Source: Sedimenticola selenatireducens (lineage in GTDB: Bacteria > Pseudomonadota > Gammaproteobacteria > Chromatiales > Chromatiaceae). From it: a stretch of 64,000 bases of DNA. The stretch lies in assembly GCF_007625115.1 (NCBI RefSeq), contig NZ_VMNH01000023.1, positions 124,001-188,000 of the forward strand, written 5' to 3'. Below are positions 48,165-56,668 of this stretch, in pieces. Both the position numbers and the translations under genes were made by a program. Within the stretch, counting starts at the first letter, position 1. The number at the start of each line of letters is the position of its first letter. The notes beneath the pieces were generated by a model. That model worked only from the letters and a program-made list of their open reading frames with translations, had not been told where the DNA came from and searched no databases.

Positions 48165-48269
48165 CAAGGTCACTGCCAGCATAAACAATTTCCACCCCCG
48201 CTATAAAAGGCTATCCTTAATGCAGCGTGTCAAGTTAGTTAACAACACACTGTATATCGAGGCAAGACC

Positions 48270-48716
48270 ATGTTAGCCCAGAAAATTCGCGTCGCCACTT
48301 TTCTCACCTTGTTGCTACTGGCAACAGCCACAATGGCTGAGAACAGCACACAGTTTAATGGCTTTACCATCCACCATAACGCCATACCCACGGCAATACT
48401 CACACCCGACGTAGCCAGCAGTTATAAAATCACCCGCAGCAAATATCGCGGGCTCTTGAATATCAGCGTGATAAAGGATGTGCCAGGAACAACAGGCCAA
48501 CCCGTCAGCGCTAATGTTTCGGCCTATGCCATAAACCTGATTGGGCGTCGGCACCATATTGATCTGAAGCAGATTCAAGAAGGCAATGCTATCTACTATA
48601 TTGGCGATTTTCCGATCGTGGATGGCGAGATGCTCACCTTCGTCCTGGAGATCACACCCGAGGGAAGCGAACGTGCTGCCAAGGCAACACTGAAGCAGGA
48701 ATTTTATATCGATTGA
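48270..48716 (+). CDS. DUF4426 exported protein
   Basis: 148 residues with a signal peptide (hydrophobic core about 8-22, cleavage near TMAENS). The rest, beginning QFNGFTIHHNAIPT and ending KQEFYID, matches DUF4426 as I know it, a beta-rich domain of unknown function usually found near proC, yggT and metW/metX. Periplasmic. One base before the next gene. Confidence 0.85.
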   Translation: MLAQKIRVATFLTLLLLATATMAENSTQFNGFTIHHNAIPTAILTPDVASSYKITRSKYRGLLNISVIKDVPGTTGQPVSANVSAYAINLIGRRHHIDLKQIQEGNAIYYIGDFPIVDGEMLTFVLEITPEGSERAAKATLKQEFYID

Positions 48717-48717
48717 T

Positions 48718-48903
48718 ATGTCAAATATCCTCCCTTTTAAAAAGCCCAAGGCCAGTGTACGTCACAAGGGAAATACACTCTGTCGGAATGGCCATCATAA
48801 GTGGTCCATCGATAAAGCGCAGGTGTTTGATGTCAAACAGGGAAAATTGCTCAATCGCTACCGCTGCACCCGTTGCGGAGCAACGCGGAACCGGGCCGAA
48901 TAG
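48718..48903 (+). CDS. Small zinc-ribbon-like protein
   Basis: 61 residues. CRNGHHKW near residue 22 and a C-terminal CTRCGAT near 52 make a possible zinc ribbon with one Cys-His pair and one Cys-Cys pair; many basic residues. No family name recognised. The ATG lies two bases after the DUF4426 stop, so translation is coupled. An overlapping frame at 48713-49024 was judged a shadow. Confidence 0.65.
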   Translation: MSNILPFKKPKASVRHKGNTLCRNGHHKWSIDKAQVFDVKQGKLLNRYRCTRCGATRNRAE

Positions 48904-49042
48904 CACCACTCACTTCCCCAATGCGTTTTTCCGGGGAATTTCCTCCCAAGAAACTTGGACAATATTCATCAGGTCTGAAACAATGCCTGCGCCAATCCCG
49001 GCCCAAAAAATATCGGATAGCTAACCCTTCGCAGCCCTCTTT

Positions 49043-50065
49043 ATGCTTCTCGAGATTCTCGCAATAATCGCTGGTTTCGCCCTCTTGGTCTGGGGTGCGG
49101 ACAAATTTGTCAGTGGTGCCTCCTCCATTGCCAACAATCTGGGACTCCCCCCCATGATCATCGGCTTGACCATTGTTGGGTTCGGCACCTCAGCACCTGA
49201 GGTCCTGGTGTCGACGATGGCCGCGATACAGGGAAATTCCGGGCTCGCTATCGGCAATGCCCTCGGGTCCAACATCGCCAACATCGGCTTTATCCTGGGC
49301 TGCACCGCCCTGATCGCACCACTCTGTGTTAGATCGGAAACCTTACGCCGTGAGTACCCGATGCTGCTCGCTGTTTGCCTGGGTACACTGGTCCTACTAC
49401 TGGACGGCATACTGGGCGTGAGTGATGGATTGATACTACTGGTTGGCCTGGTGGCCATGCTATTTGCCATGGTCCGAATCAGCATGCGCAGCCTGGCAAG
49501 TGATCCGATGAACGCCGAGATCATTGCTGAGATGCCTGAGACGATGAGTACAGGTAAGGCTGTATTTAGCTTTACCCTGGGTTTGGCACTATTGCTTTTC
49601 AGCTCTCGCATACTGGTCTGGGGTGCAGTGAACATTGCCACGGCCTACGGCGTCAGTGACCTGGTGATTGGTCTCACCATCGTGGCACTGGGGACAAGCC
49701 TGCCCGAGTTAGCTGCCAGCATTATGAGTGCCTTGAAAAATGAACATGACATTGCCATTGGCAACGTACTCGGTTCCAACATGTATAATCTGCTTGCCGT
49801 TCTGGCCATGCCAGGCTTGATTGCACCTGGAGCCTTTGATCCCATGGTCTTGTCCAGGGACATGCCCGTAATGATAGGCTTGACGCTTGCGCTGTTTGTC
49901 ATGGGCTACGGCTTTGGCAGTGCAGGACGAATCAATCGCTTTGAGGGGCTATTGCTGATACTGGCCTTTGTCGGCTATCAGGCGGTACTCTTCATGCAAG
50001 CAAAAGAGGTTCCGGTGCAAGCACCGACAGCCTATTATCAGACCGCAGAACAACACTATATATGA
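49043..50065 (+). CDS. yrbG: Calcium/sodium antiporter, CaCA family
   Basis: 340 residues with about ten membrane helices in two inverted repeats. The alpha repeats are seen as GFGTSAPEVLVST, with GNALGSNIANI after it, and ALGTSLPELAASI, with GNVLGSNMYNL. Ion-exchange membrane protein; the gene commonly precedes kdsD. Four-base overlap with kdsD. Confidence 0.95.
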   Translation: MLLEILAIIAGFALLVWGADKFVSGASSIANNLGLPPMIIGLTIVGFGTSAPEVLVSTMAAIQGNSGLAIGNALGSNIANIGFILGCTALIAPLCVRSETLRREYPMLLAVCLGTLVLLLDGILGVSDGLILLVGLVAMLFAMVRISMRSLASDPMNAEIIAEMPETMSTGKAVFSFTLGLALLLFSSRILVWGAVNIATAYGVSDLVIGLTIVALGTSLPELAASIMSALKNEHDIAIGNVLGSNMYNLLAVLAMPGLIAPGAFDPMVLSRDMPVMIGLTLALFVMGYGFGSAGRINRFEGLLLILAFVGYQAVLFMQAKEVPVQAPTAYYQTAEQHYI

Positions 50066-51060
50066 ATCAGGATTGCACACCCTCTCCTGAAGAGGCAAAA
50101 AAACTCCAGGCCCTTGGCCTTGCCGTGATTCACAACGAGGCCGCCGCTATCCAGGCACTGGCGAGTCGCATTAATGGTGATTTCGCCCAAGCTTGTGGCT
50201 ACATGTTGAATTGTGAAGACCGCATCGTGGTTACCGGCATGGGCAAGTCAGGGCACATTGGCAGCAAAATAGCCGCCACCTTGGCGAGCACCGGTAGCCC
50301 GGCTTTTTTTGTCCATCCGGGCGAGGCCAGTCATGGCGATCTGGGTATGATTACGGCCAAGGATGTCGTCTTAGCCCTCTCCAATTCGGGCGAGACGGCA
50401 GAAATCCTCACCATCCTGCCACTGATAAAACGCCTGGGAATTCCGTTGATCGCCTTGACCGGAAATCCACAGTCGACCCTGGCCATTCAGTCTGATGTGC
50501 ACATTGACGTCAGTGTGGAACAGGAGGCCTGCCCGCTCAATCTTGCACCAACCTCCAGTACCACCGCCACCCTGGCAATGGGGGATGCCCTAGCGGTCGC
50601 ACTACTGGAATCAAAAGGTTTTACAGAGCAGGACTTTGCCCGATCACATCCAGGTGGAAGTCTGGGCCGTCGCCTGCTGTTGATGGTGAGCGATGTCATG
50701 GTTACCGGCCACAACATCCCGCAGGTATCTGAGCTGGCGAGTCTGCGTGATGCCCTCCTTGAGATGACCAACAAAGGGCTCGGCATGACCGCCGTCGTCG
50801 ATGAATCAGGTCGCATCAAAGGCATCTACACTGACGGCGATCTGCGGCGCACGCTTGATCGGGATATCGATATACGCAACGCGCTCGTTTCTGAGGTCAT
50901 GACGCCAGGAGGCACCACTGCCACGACGGATATGCTCGCGGCAGAAGTGCTTAAGTTGATGCAGGAAAAGAAGATCAACTCACTGTTTGTTGTCAATGAA
51001 CAGCAGATACCAATCGGCGCCCTCAATATGCATACCTTGTTGCTTGCGGGCATCTTCTGA
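50062..51060 (+). CDS. kdsD: Arabinose-5-phosphate isomerase
   Basis: 332 residues: a SIS domain (GMGKSGHIGSKIAATLAST, HPGEASHGDLGMI, ALSNSGET) then two CBS domains from about residue 210. Converts ribulose 5-phosphate to arabinose 5-phosphate, the first step toward Kdo for LPS. Start ATG overlaps yrbG. Confidence 0.96.
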   Translation: MNQDCTPSPEEAKKLQALGLAVIHNEAAAIQALASRINGDFAQACGYMLNCEDRIVVTGMGKSGHIGSKIAATLASTGSPAFFVHPGEASHGDLGMITAKDVVLALSNSGETAEILTILPLIKRLGIPLIALTGNPQSTLAIQSDVHIDVSVEQEACPLNLAPTSSTTATLAMGDALAVALLESKGFTEQDFARSHPGGSLGRRLLLMVSDVMVTGHNIPQVSELASLRDALLEMTNKGLGMTAVVDESGRIKGIYTDGDLRRTLDRDIDIRNALVSEVMTPGGTTATTDMLAAEVLKLMQEKKINSLFVVNEQQIPIGALNMHTLLLAGIF

Positions 51061-51108
51061 TAAAAGTACCTACCTGAGTCCAGTTAAAGCAGTAGAAGGA
51101 TGAAACAG

Positions 51109-51636
51109 ATGCAGGAGATTCTAAAACGAGCCAAACGGATCGAACTGATCATCTTCGATGTGGATGGCGTACTGACCGACAGTACCCTCTACCTGGGTGA
51201 TGATGGTCAAGAGTACAAGGCCTTCAACTCAAAAGACGGTCTCGGAATGAAACTGCTGCAGAAGAGCGGTGTCGAGATCGGCATTATCACAGGCCGCACA
51301 TCCAAAGTTGTGGCGATTAGGATGGAAAGCCTGGGCATCAAGCATGTCTATCAAGGACAACGGAACAAGATACCCGCATTTGAAACACTGCGAGATGAAC
51401 TGGGACTGACGAATGAACAGATCGCCTACGTCGGTGATGATGTGGTAGACCTGCCTATTTTGCGCCAGGTAGGTCTGGCCATTGCCGTACAAGACGCCCA
51501 TGACTTGGTGAAACAGCACGTCCACTGGCAGACCAAACTACCTGGGGGTCGCGGAGCAGCCCGCGAGATTTGTGAGTTGATTCTGCAAGCGCAAGGCAAT
51601 CTGGACAACGCCTTTGAGAAATTTATCTCTAAATGA
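51109..51636 (+). CDS. kdsC: 3-deoxy-D-manno-octulosonate-8-phosphate phosphatase
   Basis: About 175 residues. HAD-family phosphatase with the catalytic Asp pair in LIIFDVDGVLTDS, GIITGRTS, and YVGDDVVDLPI. Makes Kdo from Kdo 8-phosphate. The ATG at 51109 is preferred since AAGGA lies eight bases upstream of it; an ATG at 51100 sits inside that site and is the other option, three codons longer. Confidence 0.94.
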   Translation: MQEILKRAKRIELIIFDVDGVLTDSTLYLGDDGQEYKAFNSKDGLGMKLLQKSGVEIGIITGRTSKVVAIRMESLGIKHVYQGQRNKIPAFETLRDELGLTNEQIAYVGDDVVDLPILRQVGLAIAVQDAHDLVKQHVHWQTKLPGGRGAAREICELILQAQGNLDNAFEKFISK

Positions 51637-51688
51637 ATAGTCTATTGATACCACCCACACCCGCTAAAGTTCAGGAAATGAAACGCGC

Positions 51689-52258
51689 ATGATTGAACAG
51701 AAAAACATTGTGGTCGGTGGTATTCTGCTGCTTCTGGTGGGTGGAACACTGTGGCTGACCCAACAGAGTCAAGTGGATGAAACAGACTATACCGCACTGG
51801 AACACAGGCCTGATTATTACTTAGAGGCTGTCGACACCACCCTGATGGGTATCGATGGAAAGCCAGGAAAGCGCTTAGTTGCGGAGCGGATGACACATTT
51901 TATCGATGACGACAGCACAGAACTCAAATTACCACGCCTAACCCTGTATGATCAGGAGCGCCCCCCTTGGCGCGTTAACTCAGAGACCGGCTGGCTGTCG
52001 GGAGACGGGGCCGTACTGTTACTTCAGGGGACGGTTAAAATTGATCGCTCTGCAGCCCCGGGGATCAGGCCATTTCACATCATCACCCGTGACCTGAGAG
52101 TACAGCCAAGAGACAATTACGTGGAAACCGATGCCGACGTATTTGCCAAGAGCAATAAGGACCGCATCAACGCCAAAGGCATGCAAATCTGGCTGCAACA
52201 GCCGATGCGCATTAAATTACTTGCCAATGTTAGAGGACATTATGAAGTCAATCCATAA
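51689..52258 (+). CDS. lptC: LPS export system protein LptC
   Basis: 189 residues. One N-terminal membrane helix at about 6-24, then a periplasmic beta-jellyroll with the usual short motifs (DTTLMGIDGKPGKRLVAE in part, ending HYEVNP). Bridges LptBFG in the inner membrane to LptA. Overlaps the lptA start by 17 bases. Confidence 0.93.
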   Translation: MIEQKNIVVGGILLLLVGGTLWLTQQSQVDETDYTALEHRPDYYLEAVDTTLMGIDGKPGKRLVAERMTHFIDDDSTELKLPRLTLYDQERPPWRVNSETGWLSGDGAVLLLQGTVKIDRSAAPGIRPFHIITRDLRVQPRDNYVETDADVFAKSNKDRINAKGMQIWLQQPMRIKLLANVRGHYEVNP

Positions 52259-52757
52259 GCCTGCATTCACCACTTGCCGATGGCTCATTGTAATCTTGCT
52301 GCTGGCACTACCCAGTCTCGCATCCGCACTCCAGTCCGACAAAGATCAACCCATCAACGTGGAAGCAGACAGTGTCGAGATCGACGACAGACAGGGCATC
52401 AGCATCTACAAGGGTAACGTTGAACTGACCCAAGGCAGTATTATCCTTAAAGCCGACAAGGTCACCGTAACCCAGCAAGCCAATCAGACAGATCGCATTG
52501 AAGCCCTAGGCAATCCCGTTACATTTAAACAGGACACAGAGAGTGGAAAAGGCGCCATTAAAGGCCGTGCGAAAAAGACCGAATACTTTGCAAATAGCGA
52601 ACTCATCAATATGACGGGCGACGCTGTTCTGATTCAGGGCAAGGACACCTTCAAAAGCGACAAAATTATCTATGATCGAGCACGTGCCGTTGTCAAGGCA
52701 GGCGCCAGCGCCAAGGGCAAAGAACGTGTGCGTGTAACCATTGGCGGCAAGAAATAA
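52242..52757 (+). CDS. lptA: LPS transport periplasmic protein LptA
   Basis: 171 residues from the ATG at 52242, which has AGAGGA upstream; the frame is open for 37 codons further but that part lies inside lptC. Signal peptide at about 1-30 ([15 protein letters not shown]), then an OstA-type beta domain: [23 protein letters not shown] in part, [12 protein letters not shown] and [12 protein letters not shown]. Carries LPS across the periplasm. Confidence 0.95.
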   Translation: MKSIHKPAFTTCRWLIVILLLALPSLASALQSDKDQPINVEADSVEIDDRQGISIYKGNVELTQGSIILKADKVTVTQQANQTDRIEALGNPVTFKQDTESGKGAIKGRAKKTEYFANSELINMTGDAVLIQGKDTFKSDKIIYDRARAVVKAGASAKGKERVRVTIGGKK

Positions 52758-52764
52758 TCTAAAA

Positions 52765-53490
52765 ATGACCGTATTAGCTGCTGAGAATCTGGCAAAACAT
52801 TATCGCCGACGCGCTGTCGTGAATGGTGTCTCCCTGAATTTATCGAGTGGAGAGGTCGTAGGCCTACTCGGCCCCAATGGTGCCGGCAAAACCACCTGTT
52901 TTTACATGATGGCTGGATTAATTCCTTCTGAAGGAGGAACAATCACCATTGATGGACACGATATCACCGCCTTGCCGATGCATGCACGAGCCCGGCTGGG
53001 ATTGGGCTACCTGGCCCAGGAACCCTCTATTTTTCGCAAGCTAACGGTCTTCAACAATATTTTTTCGATCCTCGAGACCCGAAAAGAACTCAAAAAGCCC
53101 GAACAGATAGAGGCCTGTGAGGCATTACTGGTTGACTTTAACCTGACTCATTTACGCAATAACCAGGCGATGAGCCTGTCTGGCGGCGAACGCCGACGAC
53201 TTGAAATTGCCCGCTCCTTAGCGATGGAGCCACGTTTTATCTTGCTCGATGAACCGTTTGCCGGAATTGACCCCATCTCAGTCAAAGACATCCAGAATAT
53301 CATTCGCACCCTCTCCTCTAAGGGTATCGGCGTCCTGATTACCGATCATAACGTGCGGGAAACCCTTGGAATCTGCCAGCGCGCTTATATCATCAGCGAA
53401 GGGAAAGTACTGGCAGAAGGTGACCCAGAAACCATCCTGGCCAATGAGGAGGTGCGGGATGTCTACCTGGGCAAAGAGTTCAGTCTCTAG
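52765..53490 (+). CDS. lptB: LPS export ABC transporter ATPase LptB
   Basis: 241 residues from the ATG at 52765. Walker [17 protein letters not shown]-loop YLAQEPSIF, signature [14 protein letters not shown], Walker [13 protein letters not shown] and the H-loop ITDHNVRET are intact. Powers LPS extraction with LptF and LptG. The eight codons upstream in frame belong to the end of lptA. Confidence 0.97.
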   Translation: MTVLAAENLAKHYRRRAVVNGVSLNLSSGEVVGLLGPNGAGKTTCFYMMAGLIPSEGGTITIDGHDITALPMHARARLGLGYLAQEPSIFRKLTVFNNIFSILETRKELKKPEQIEACEALLVDFNLTHLRNNQAMSLSGGERRRLEIARSLAMEPRFILLDEPFAGIDPISVKDIQNIIRTLSSKGIGVLITDHNVRETLGICQRAYIISEGKVLAEGDPETILANEEVRDVYLGKEFSL

Positions 53491-53507
53491 CTGAATTTCG
53501 TTCATTC

Positions 53508-53535
53508 AATTGATTAATAGCAATAATCAATTTTC
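53508..53535 (+). terminator. AT-rich hairpin between lptB and rpoN
   Basis: Nine-base stem AATTGATTA (53508-53516) and TAATCAATT (53524-53532), seven-base loop, followed by TTCT. It could end or reduce the lptB transcript before rpoN. AT-rich and with a short T-run, so weak. Confidence 0.45.
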
Positions 53536-53616
53536 TCCTTGTGCGCAAATTCACTTTTTACGCTAGAATGAAACTGTGAAAACTATACAAATAACGTACC
53601 AGATTTAGATGCCCGC

Positions 53617-54862
53617 ATGAAGCAAACGCTCCAGCTTCGCCTCGGCCAGCACCTCACAATGACGCCGCAATTGCAGCAAGCCATACGCCTGCTGCAACTC
53701 TCTACTTTGGATCTGAAGCAAGAGATCCAGGAGGCATTAGATTCAAATCTGATGCTGGAAACCGAGGAAGACAACAGCGCCCGGGAAGAATTCAAACAAG
53801 CTGAGCAACAGTCAGCCATGGATGGACTCAATGGGGAGACATTAAAGGGCGACAAAACCACCAGTAACGATCAGAACAATGAGAAAGAGATCAATGCTGA
53901 AGCCACCTCCATGCCGGAAGAGTTACCGGTAGACAGTGGCTGGGATGACGTATATGACAGCACGCTCCCCCCCTCTTCAGGGCTTGCGGCGAAGGAATCG
54001 GGCGATAACGATTATCTGGGGCAACGGCGAACAGCCAGAACCCTGTATGACTACCTGACCTGGCAGCTCAACCTGACCCCCTTCAGTGACAGCGATAGAA
54101 ACATCGCATTCTCTATTATTGATGGTATTGATGAAGATGGGTATCTGAGGGCGGATCTGGAGGAGATTCTCGATAGCCTCGGTGACGAGGACATTGAACT
54201 GGACGAAGTCGAGGCGGTTCTGCATCGCATACAGCAATTTGATCCCCCTGGCGTAGCGGCCCGCAATCTGCAAGAGTGCCTACTGATTCAGCTCAAGCAG
54301 CTGCCAGAGCCCCATGACGCCCTGGATATGACCACCCGCCTGATACGTGATCACTTCGATCTACTGGCACAGCAAGATCATAACCAGATCAAACGCAAAC
54401 TGAAGGTTGATGACGAGACCCTCAGCTCGATCAACCAACTGATTCGATCCCTCATTCCGCGCCCTGGTAGCATGGTCGCTGAAACTGAACCCGAGTACGT
54501 CATCCCGGATGTCTTTGTAACGCGGCGGGAGGGCGTTTGGCATGTCAGCCTCAATGCAGAGGCAGCCCCAAAACTTCGGGTCAACCCGGATTATGCCCGC
54601 TTGATCCGGCGCGCAGATAACAGTGACGACAATAACTACCTGAAAAATCATCTGCAGGAAGCACGTTGGTTTATCAAGAGCCTGGTGAGCCGCAACGAGA
54701 CCCTGCTGCGTGTTGCAACCAAGATCGTTGAACTGCAACGCGGCTTTTTTGAGCATGGTCCAGAGGCGATGAAACCACTGGTGCTCAGGGATATCGCTGA
54801 AGCACTTGAGTTGCACGAATCAACCATCTCACGCGTCACCACCCAAAAGTACATGCACACCC
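53617..54862 (+). pseudogene. rpoN: RNA polymerase sigma-54 factor, truncated by prophage insertion
   Basis: The reading frame matches RpoN from codon 1 to 415: Region I (LRLGQHLTMTPQLQQAIRLLQ), acidic Region II, the core-binding domain, and the helix-turn-helix LRDIAEALELHESTISRVTTQKYMHT. The next family residues should be PRGIFELKYFF, but at 54863 the sequence changes and the frame runs ten more codons (LLRPEINGGV) into phage DNA, stopping at 54894. About 85-90 residues, including the RpoN box that reads the minus-24 element, are missing. The product should bind core polymerase but not recognise promoters normally. The missing 3' part is expected beyond the far prophage end. Confidence 0.93.
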
Positions 54863-54950
54863 TGTTACGACCTGAGATAAATGGAGGGGTATAGCTGAGA
54901 TAAATCGGGAAGAGCCTAAAGGAAACGGGAAGTGACGGGAGCCGATAATT
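54863..54950 (+). repeat. Prophage terminus with repeated transposase-binding-like motifs
   Basis: The phage end begins with TG at 54863, as in other Mu-family ends. CTGAGATAAAT occurs twice, at 54872-54882 and 54895-54905, 23 bases apart. CGGGAAG occurs at 54906-54912 and 54926-54932, with CGGGAGC at 54936. These are good candidates for binding sites of the DDE transposase. No gene uses the stretch except the ten-codon readthrough of rpoN. Confidence 0.75.
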
Positions 54951-54987
54951 AAATACTGTTCAGAAATACCAAAATAGGCGGGTGGCC

Positions 54988-55347
54988 TCAATTACCGAAC
55001 AAATCGGGCTGATCCTCCTCACGGATCACTTGTCGAATAGAGCGAAGGCGCTGATAGACTCCCTGGAGGGTGAGATCATACTTCTTAGCTAATTGAGCAT
55101 GATTTGAGCCGTTAAAATCATCCCACATACGACGATCACGCTCATCGATATCCAGATCCTTTCCTTTTGGGAAATAGATCAACTGACCGCCCCAGCTGGC
55201 TCTCATTTCATCGACGATTTTTCTTGCAGCCGATTTTACCTGGTCGTCAGGTAATTCAGTGTTGGCTCGCAGTACAGCGATTGTATGGTCACCCAGGTCA
55301 CCCAGAAGTTCACAGCCTCGTGAGCGGGCATCTTTTTTTACCGCCAT
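54988..55347 (-). CDS. Mor family transcriptional activator
   Basis: 119 residues. Fits the Mor/C family of Mu-like phages: a dimerisation helix region (LRANTELPDDQVKSAARKIVDEM in part), then YFPKGKDLDIDERDRRMWDDFNGSNHAQLAKKYDLTLQGVYQRL, shown here as its key parts YFPKG, DRRMWDDF and the helix-turn-helix LAKKYDLTLQGVYQRL. Mor turns on middle or late genes. Last gene of the early arm, overlapping gemA by ten bases, 125 bases from the phage end. Confidence 0.88.
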   Translation of the reverse strand: MAVKKDARSRGCELLGDLGDHTIAVLRANTELPDDQVKSAARKIVDEMRASWGGQLIYFPKGKDLDIDERDRRMWDDFNGSNHAQLAKKYDLTLQGVYQRLRSIRQVIREEDQPDLFGN

Positions 55348-55778
55348 TTAACACCATCCCTTGCAGCCCACTGTTTCAGCTGTTCGATGATCTGGTTTTT
55401 GAGGTCATCAGGCAGAAATTCAGGCTTAGACCAGCCAGTACCCTGTGGGTGGAATCGTTTGGTGTTGGACATCAGCCAGGCTCCAAGCCCTGATTTATGC
55501 TCAACAGCCCCCGCATCTGCCAGGCGATTCCATAGGTGATGGATGAATCGTGCCCTGGCGGGAGGCCTGCTCTGCCCACCTCGGTGAGAAGTACTGACCT
55601 TAGCCCCTCTGGCCACCAGATGAGCAAGAACGGCCTGACGGCCTTCATCATCAAGATCTGCAGCCGAATGGACACGAGCAACCGTCCATAGCATGGCGCG
55701 GTAGGTCTCTTCATCCATTCCCAGATCCTTTTTTGCAATATGGATCTTAGCCAGGGCTACGTGACGTTGGTTAGTCAT
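55338..55778 (-). CDS. gemA: GemA / gp16 family regulatory protein (DUF1018)
   Basis: 146 residues. Matches the Mu gp16/GemA family: LAKIHIAKKDLGMDEETYRAML at the start and a C-terminal segment with QIIEQLKQWAARDG. In Mu, GemA affects host gene expression and DNA topology. Between the ASCH-like gene and mor, as in other Mu-like phages. Confidence 0.87.
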   Translation of the reverse strand: MTNQRHVALAKIHIAKKDLGMDEETYRAMLWTVARVHSAADLDDEGRQAVLAHLVARGAKVSTSHRGGQSRPPARARFIHHLWNRLADAGAVEHKSGLGAWLMSNTKRFHPQGTGWSKPEFLPDDLKNQIIEQLKQWAARDGVKWR

Positions 55779-55781
55779 CTG

Positions 55782-56090
55782 TTATAAGGAAACAGGCTCC
55801 AGGTCAGTGATAGAGATGCAGGCAATATCAACATCCAGCGTCCCGTACACAGCCTGAATAGAGGCTTTATAGGTTGATCCAAACAAGGAACCATGTTGTT
55901 TCTTAAACTTCCAAATCCGGCCTTTCATCCTGTTCTGTTTGCCGTACCCTTTGGAGAGGATCACCGGCCTTCCTTCTCTGCATGTTTCGAGGTTCCAGCG
56001 TGGCCCATATATTCGTAGTTCTTCGGTCTTGGAGCCATCTTCAAATGCTTCGTAGTACTCAGTATTTAGCGGTATGAAAAGAGGTTTCAT
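55782..56090 (-). CDS. ASCH-like domain phage protein
   Basis: 102 residues from the ATG at 56090, which has AAGGA eight bases upstream; the longer frame up to 56177 overlaps another small gene. The stretch FIPLNTEYYEAFEDGSKTEELR, YGPRWN, GRPVILSKGYGK (parts shown) and a closing CISITDLE are what ASCH-fold proteins look like, a beta-barrel that may bind RNA or modified bases. The name is tentative. Confidence 0.6.
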   Translation of the reverse strand: MKPLFIPLNTEYYEAFEDGSKTEELRIYGPRWNLETCREGRPVILSKGYGKQNRMKGRIWKFKKQHGSLFGSTYKASIQAVYGTLDVDIACISITDLEPVSL

Positions 56091-56091
56091 T

Positions 56092-56244
56092 TCATAATTC
56101 CTTATAATAAGTGGGTCGTGCGGGATGCGGGGAAAACTGCGCGCTTTTCTTTGGCAATGTACCGCCGCACCCCACACCCAGATCGTTATGTGCCGCCTGT
56201 ACTACCGGGTGTTCGCGGTGCAACTCTTTGACATTCAGACTCAT
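56092..56244 (-). CDS. Small phage ORF, 50 residues, unknown
   Basis: Read directly from the sequence. ATG at 56244 with AGGAG about ten bases upstream, stop TGA at 56092-56094, one base before the ASCH-like ATG. The product begins MSLNVKELHREHPVVQAAHN and ends YYKEL. Tight packing with the two neighbours is the main support; no family recognised. Confidence 0.5.
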   Translation of the reverse strand: MSLNVKELHREHPVVQAAHNDLGVGCGGTLPKKSAQFSPHPARPTYYKEL

Positions 56245-56257
56245 AACAAATCAGCTC

Positions 56258-56434
56258 CTAAGGACGCACAAAGGCATCTATTTCTAACTCCCCATTGTCA
56301 TTGGTGGCGAAGTACTCATGATCGCAGAATTCACACTGGTAAAGGGCTACTGAACCCAGCATCAGAGGATCACTGTCTTGTCGATGGCAGACAGGGCATA
56401 TGGGATATATCGCTTGCGGTAGTTGACTTGTCAT
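56258..56434 (-). CDS. Small zinc-ribbon phage protein, 58 residues
   Basis: Read directly from the sequence. The ATG at 56434 overlaps the stop of the upstream gene (TGATG); stop TAG at 56258-56260. The protein has CPVC at residues 13-16 and CEFC at 34-37, spaced as in a zinc ribbon, and an acidic tail (NDNGELEIDAF). Likely a small metal-binding regulator or adaptor of the phage; function not known. Confidence 0.65.
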   Translation of the reverse strand: MTSQLPQAIYPICPVCHRQDSDPLMLGSVALYQCEFCDHEYFATNDNGELEIDAFVRP

Positions 56435-56661
56435 CAGTTGATACCTCCGGTTGTTTTGAAAACAATGTCATCAAATGCTCGCTGAACAGAATGTTCATAG
56501 ACCTTGAGTACTTCGCGCTCCGTTTCTTGGAGGGTGTTTTTCCAGTCTTCAACTGAGCAGTTGCTGCCAGCCAGCTCACTCTCTGCACGTTGCACTGCTT
56601 CCCGATGGCTCAGGAGATTCAGAAGGTCGTGGATATTGAATCTTGCTCTTGTATCCATCAT
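56434..56661 (-). CDS. Small helical phage protein, unknown
   Basis: 75 residues, predicted mostly helical and charged (FNIHDLLNLLSHREAVQRAE, then LQETEREVLKVYEHSV). Either of two adjacent ATG codons could start it; GGGGG lies three to six bases upstream. No family recognised. Eight bases after DUF3164. Confidence 0.6.
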   Translation of the reverse strand: MMDTRARFNIHDLLNLLSHREAVQRAESELAGSNCSVEDWKNTLQETEREVLKVYEHSVQRAFDDIVFKTTGGIN

Positions 56662-56668
56662 TAACCCC

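Noticed and set aside
48713-49024. A 103-codon plus-strand frame overlapping the small zinc-ribbon gene
   Set aside because: It overlaps a better supported gene (two bases after DUF4426, Cys pairs) and has no recognisable motif or ribosome site.
53520-53580. Sigma-70 promoter for rpoN (TTGTGC ... TAGAAT)
   Set aside because: The spacing of 19 bases and weak minus-35 make it too uncertain to list.
55167-55493. Plus-strand frame of 108 codons across the mor/gemA boundary
   Set aside because: It is the reverse of two well-supported phage genes and has no motif of its own.
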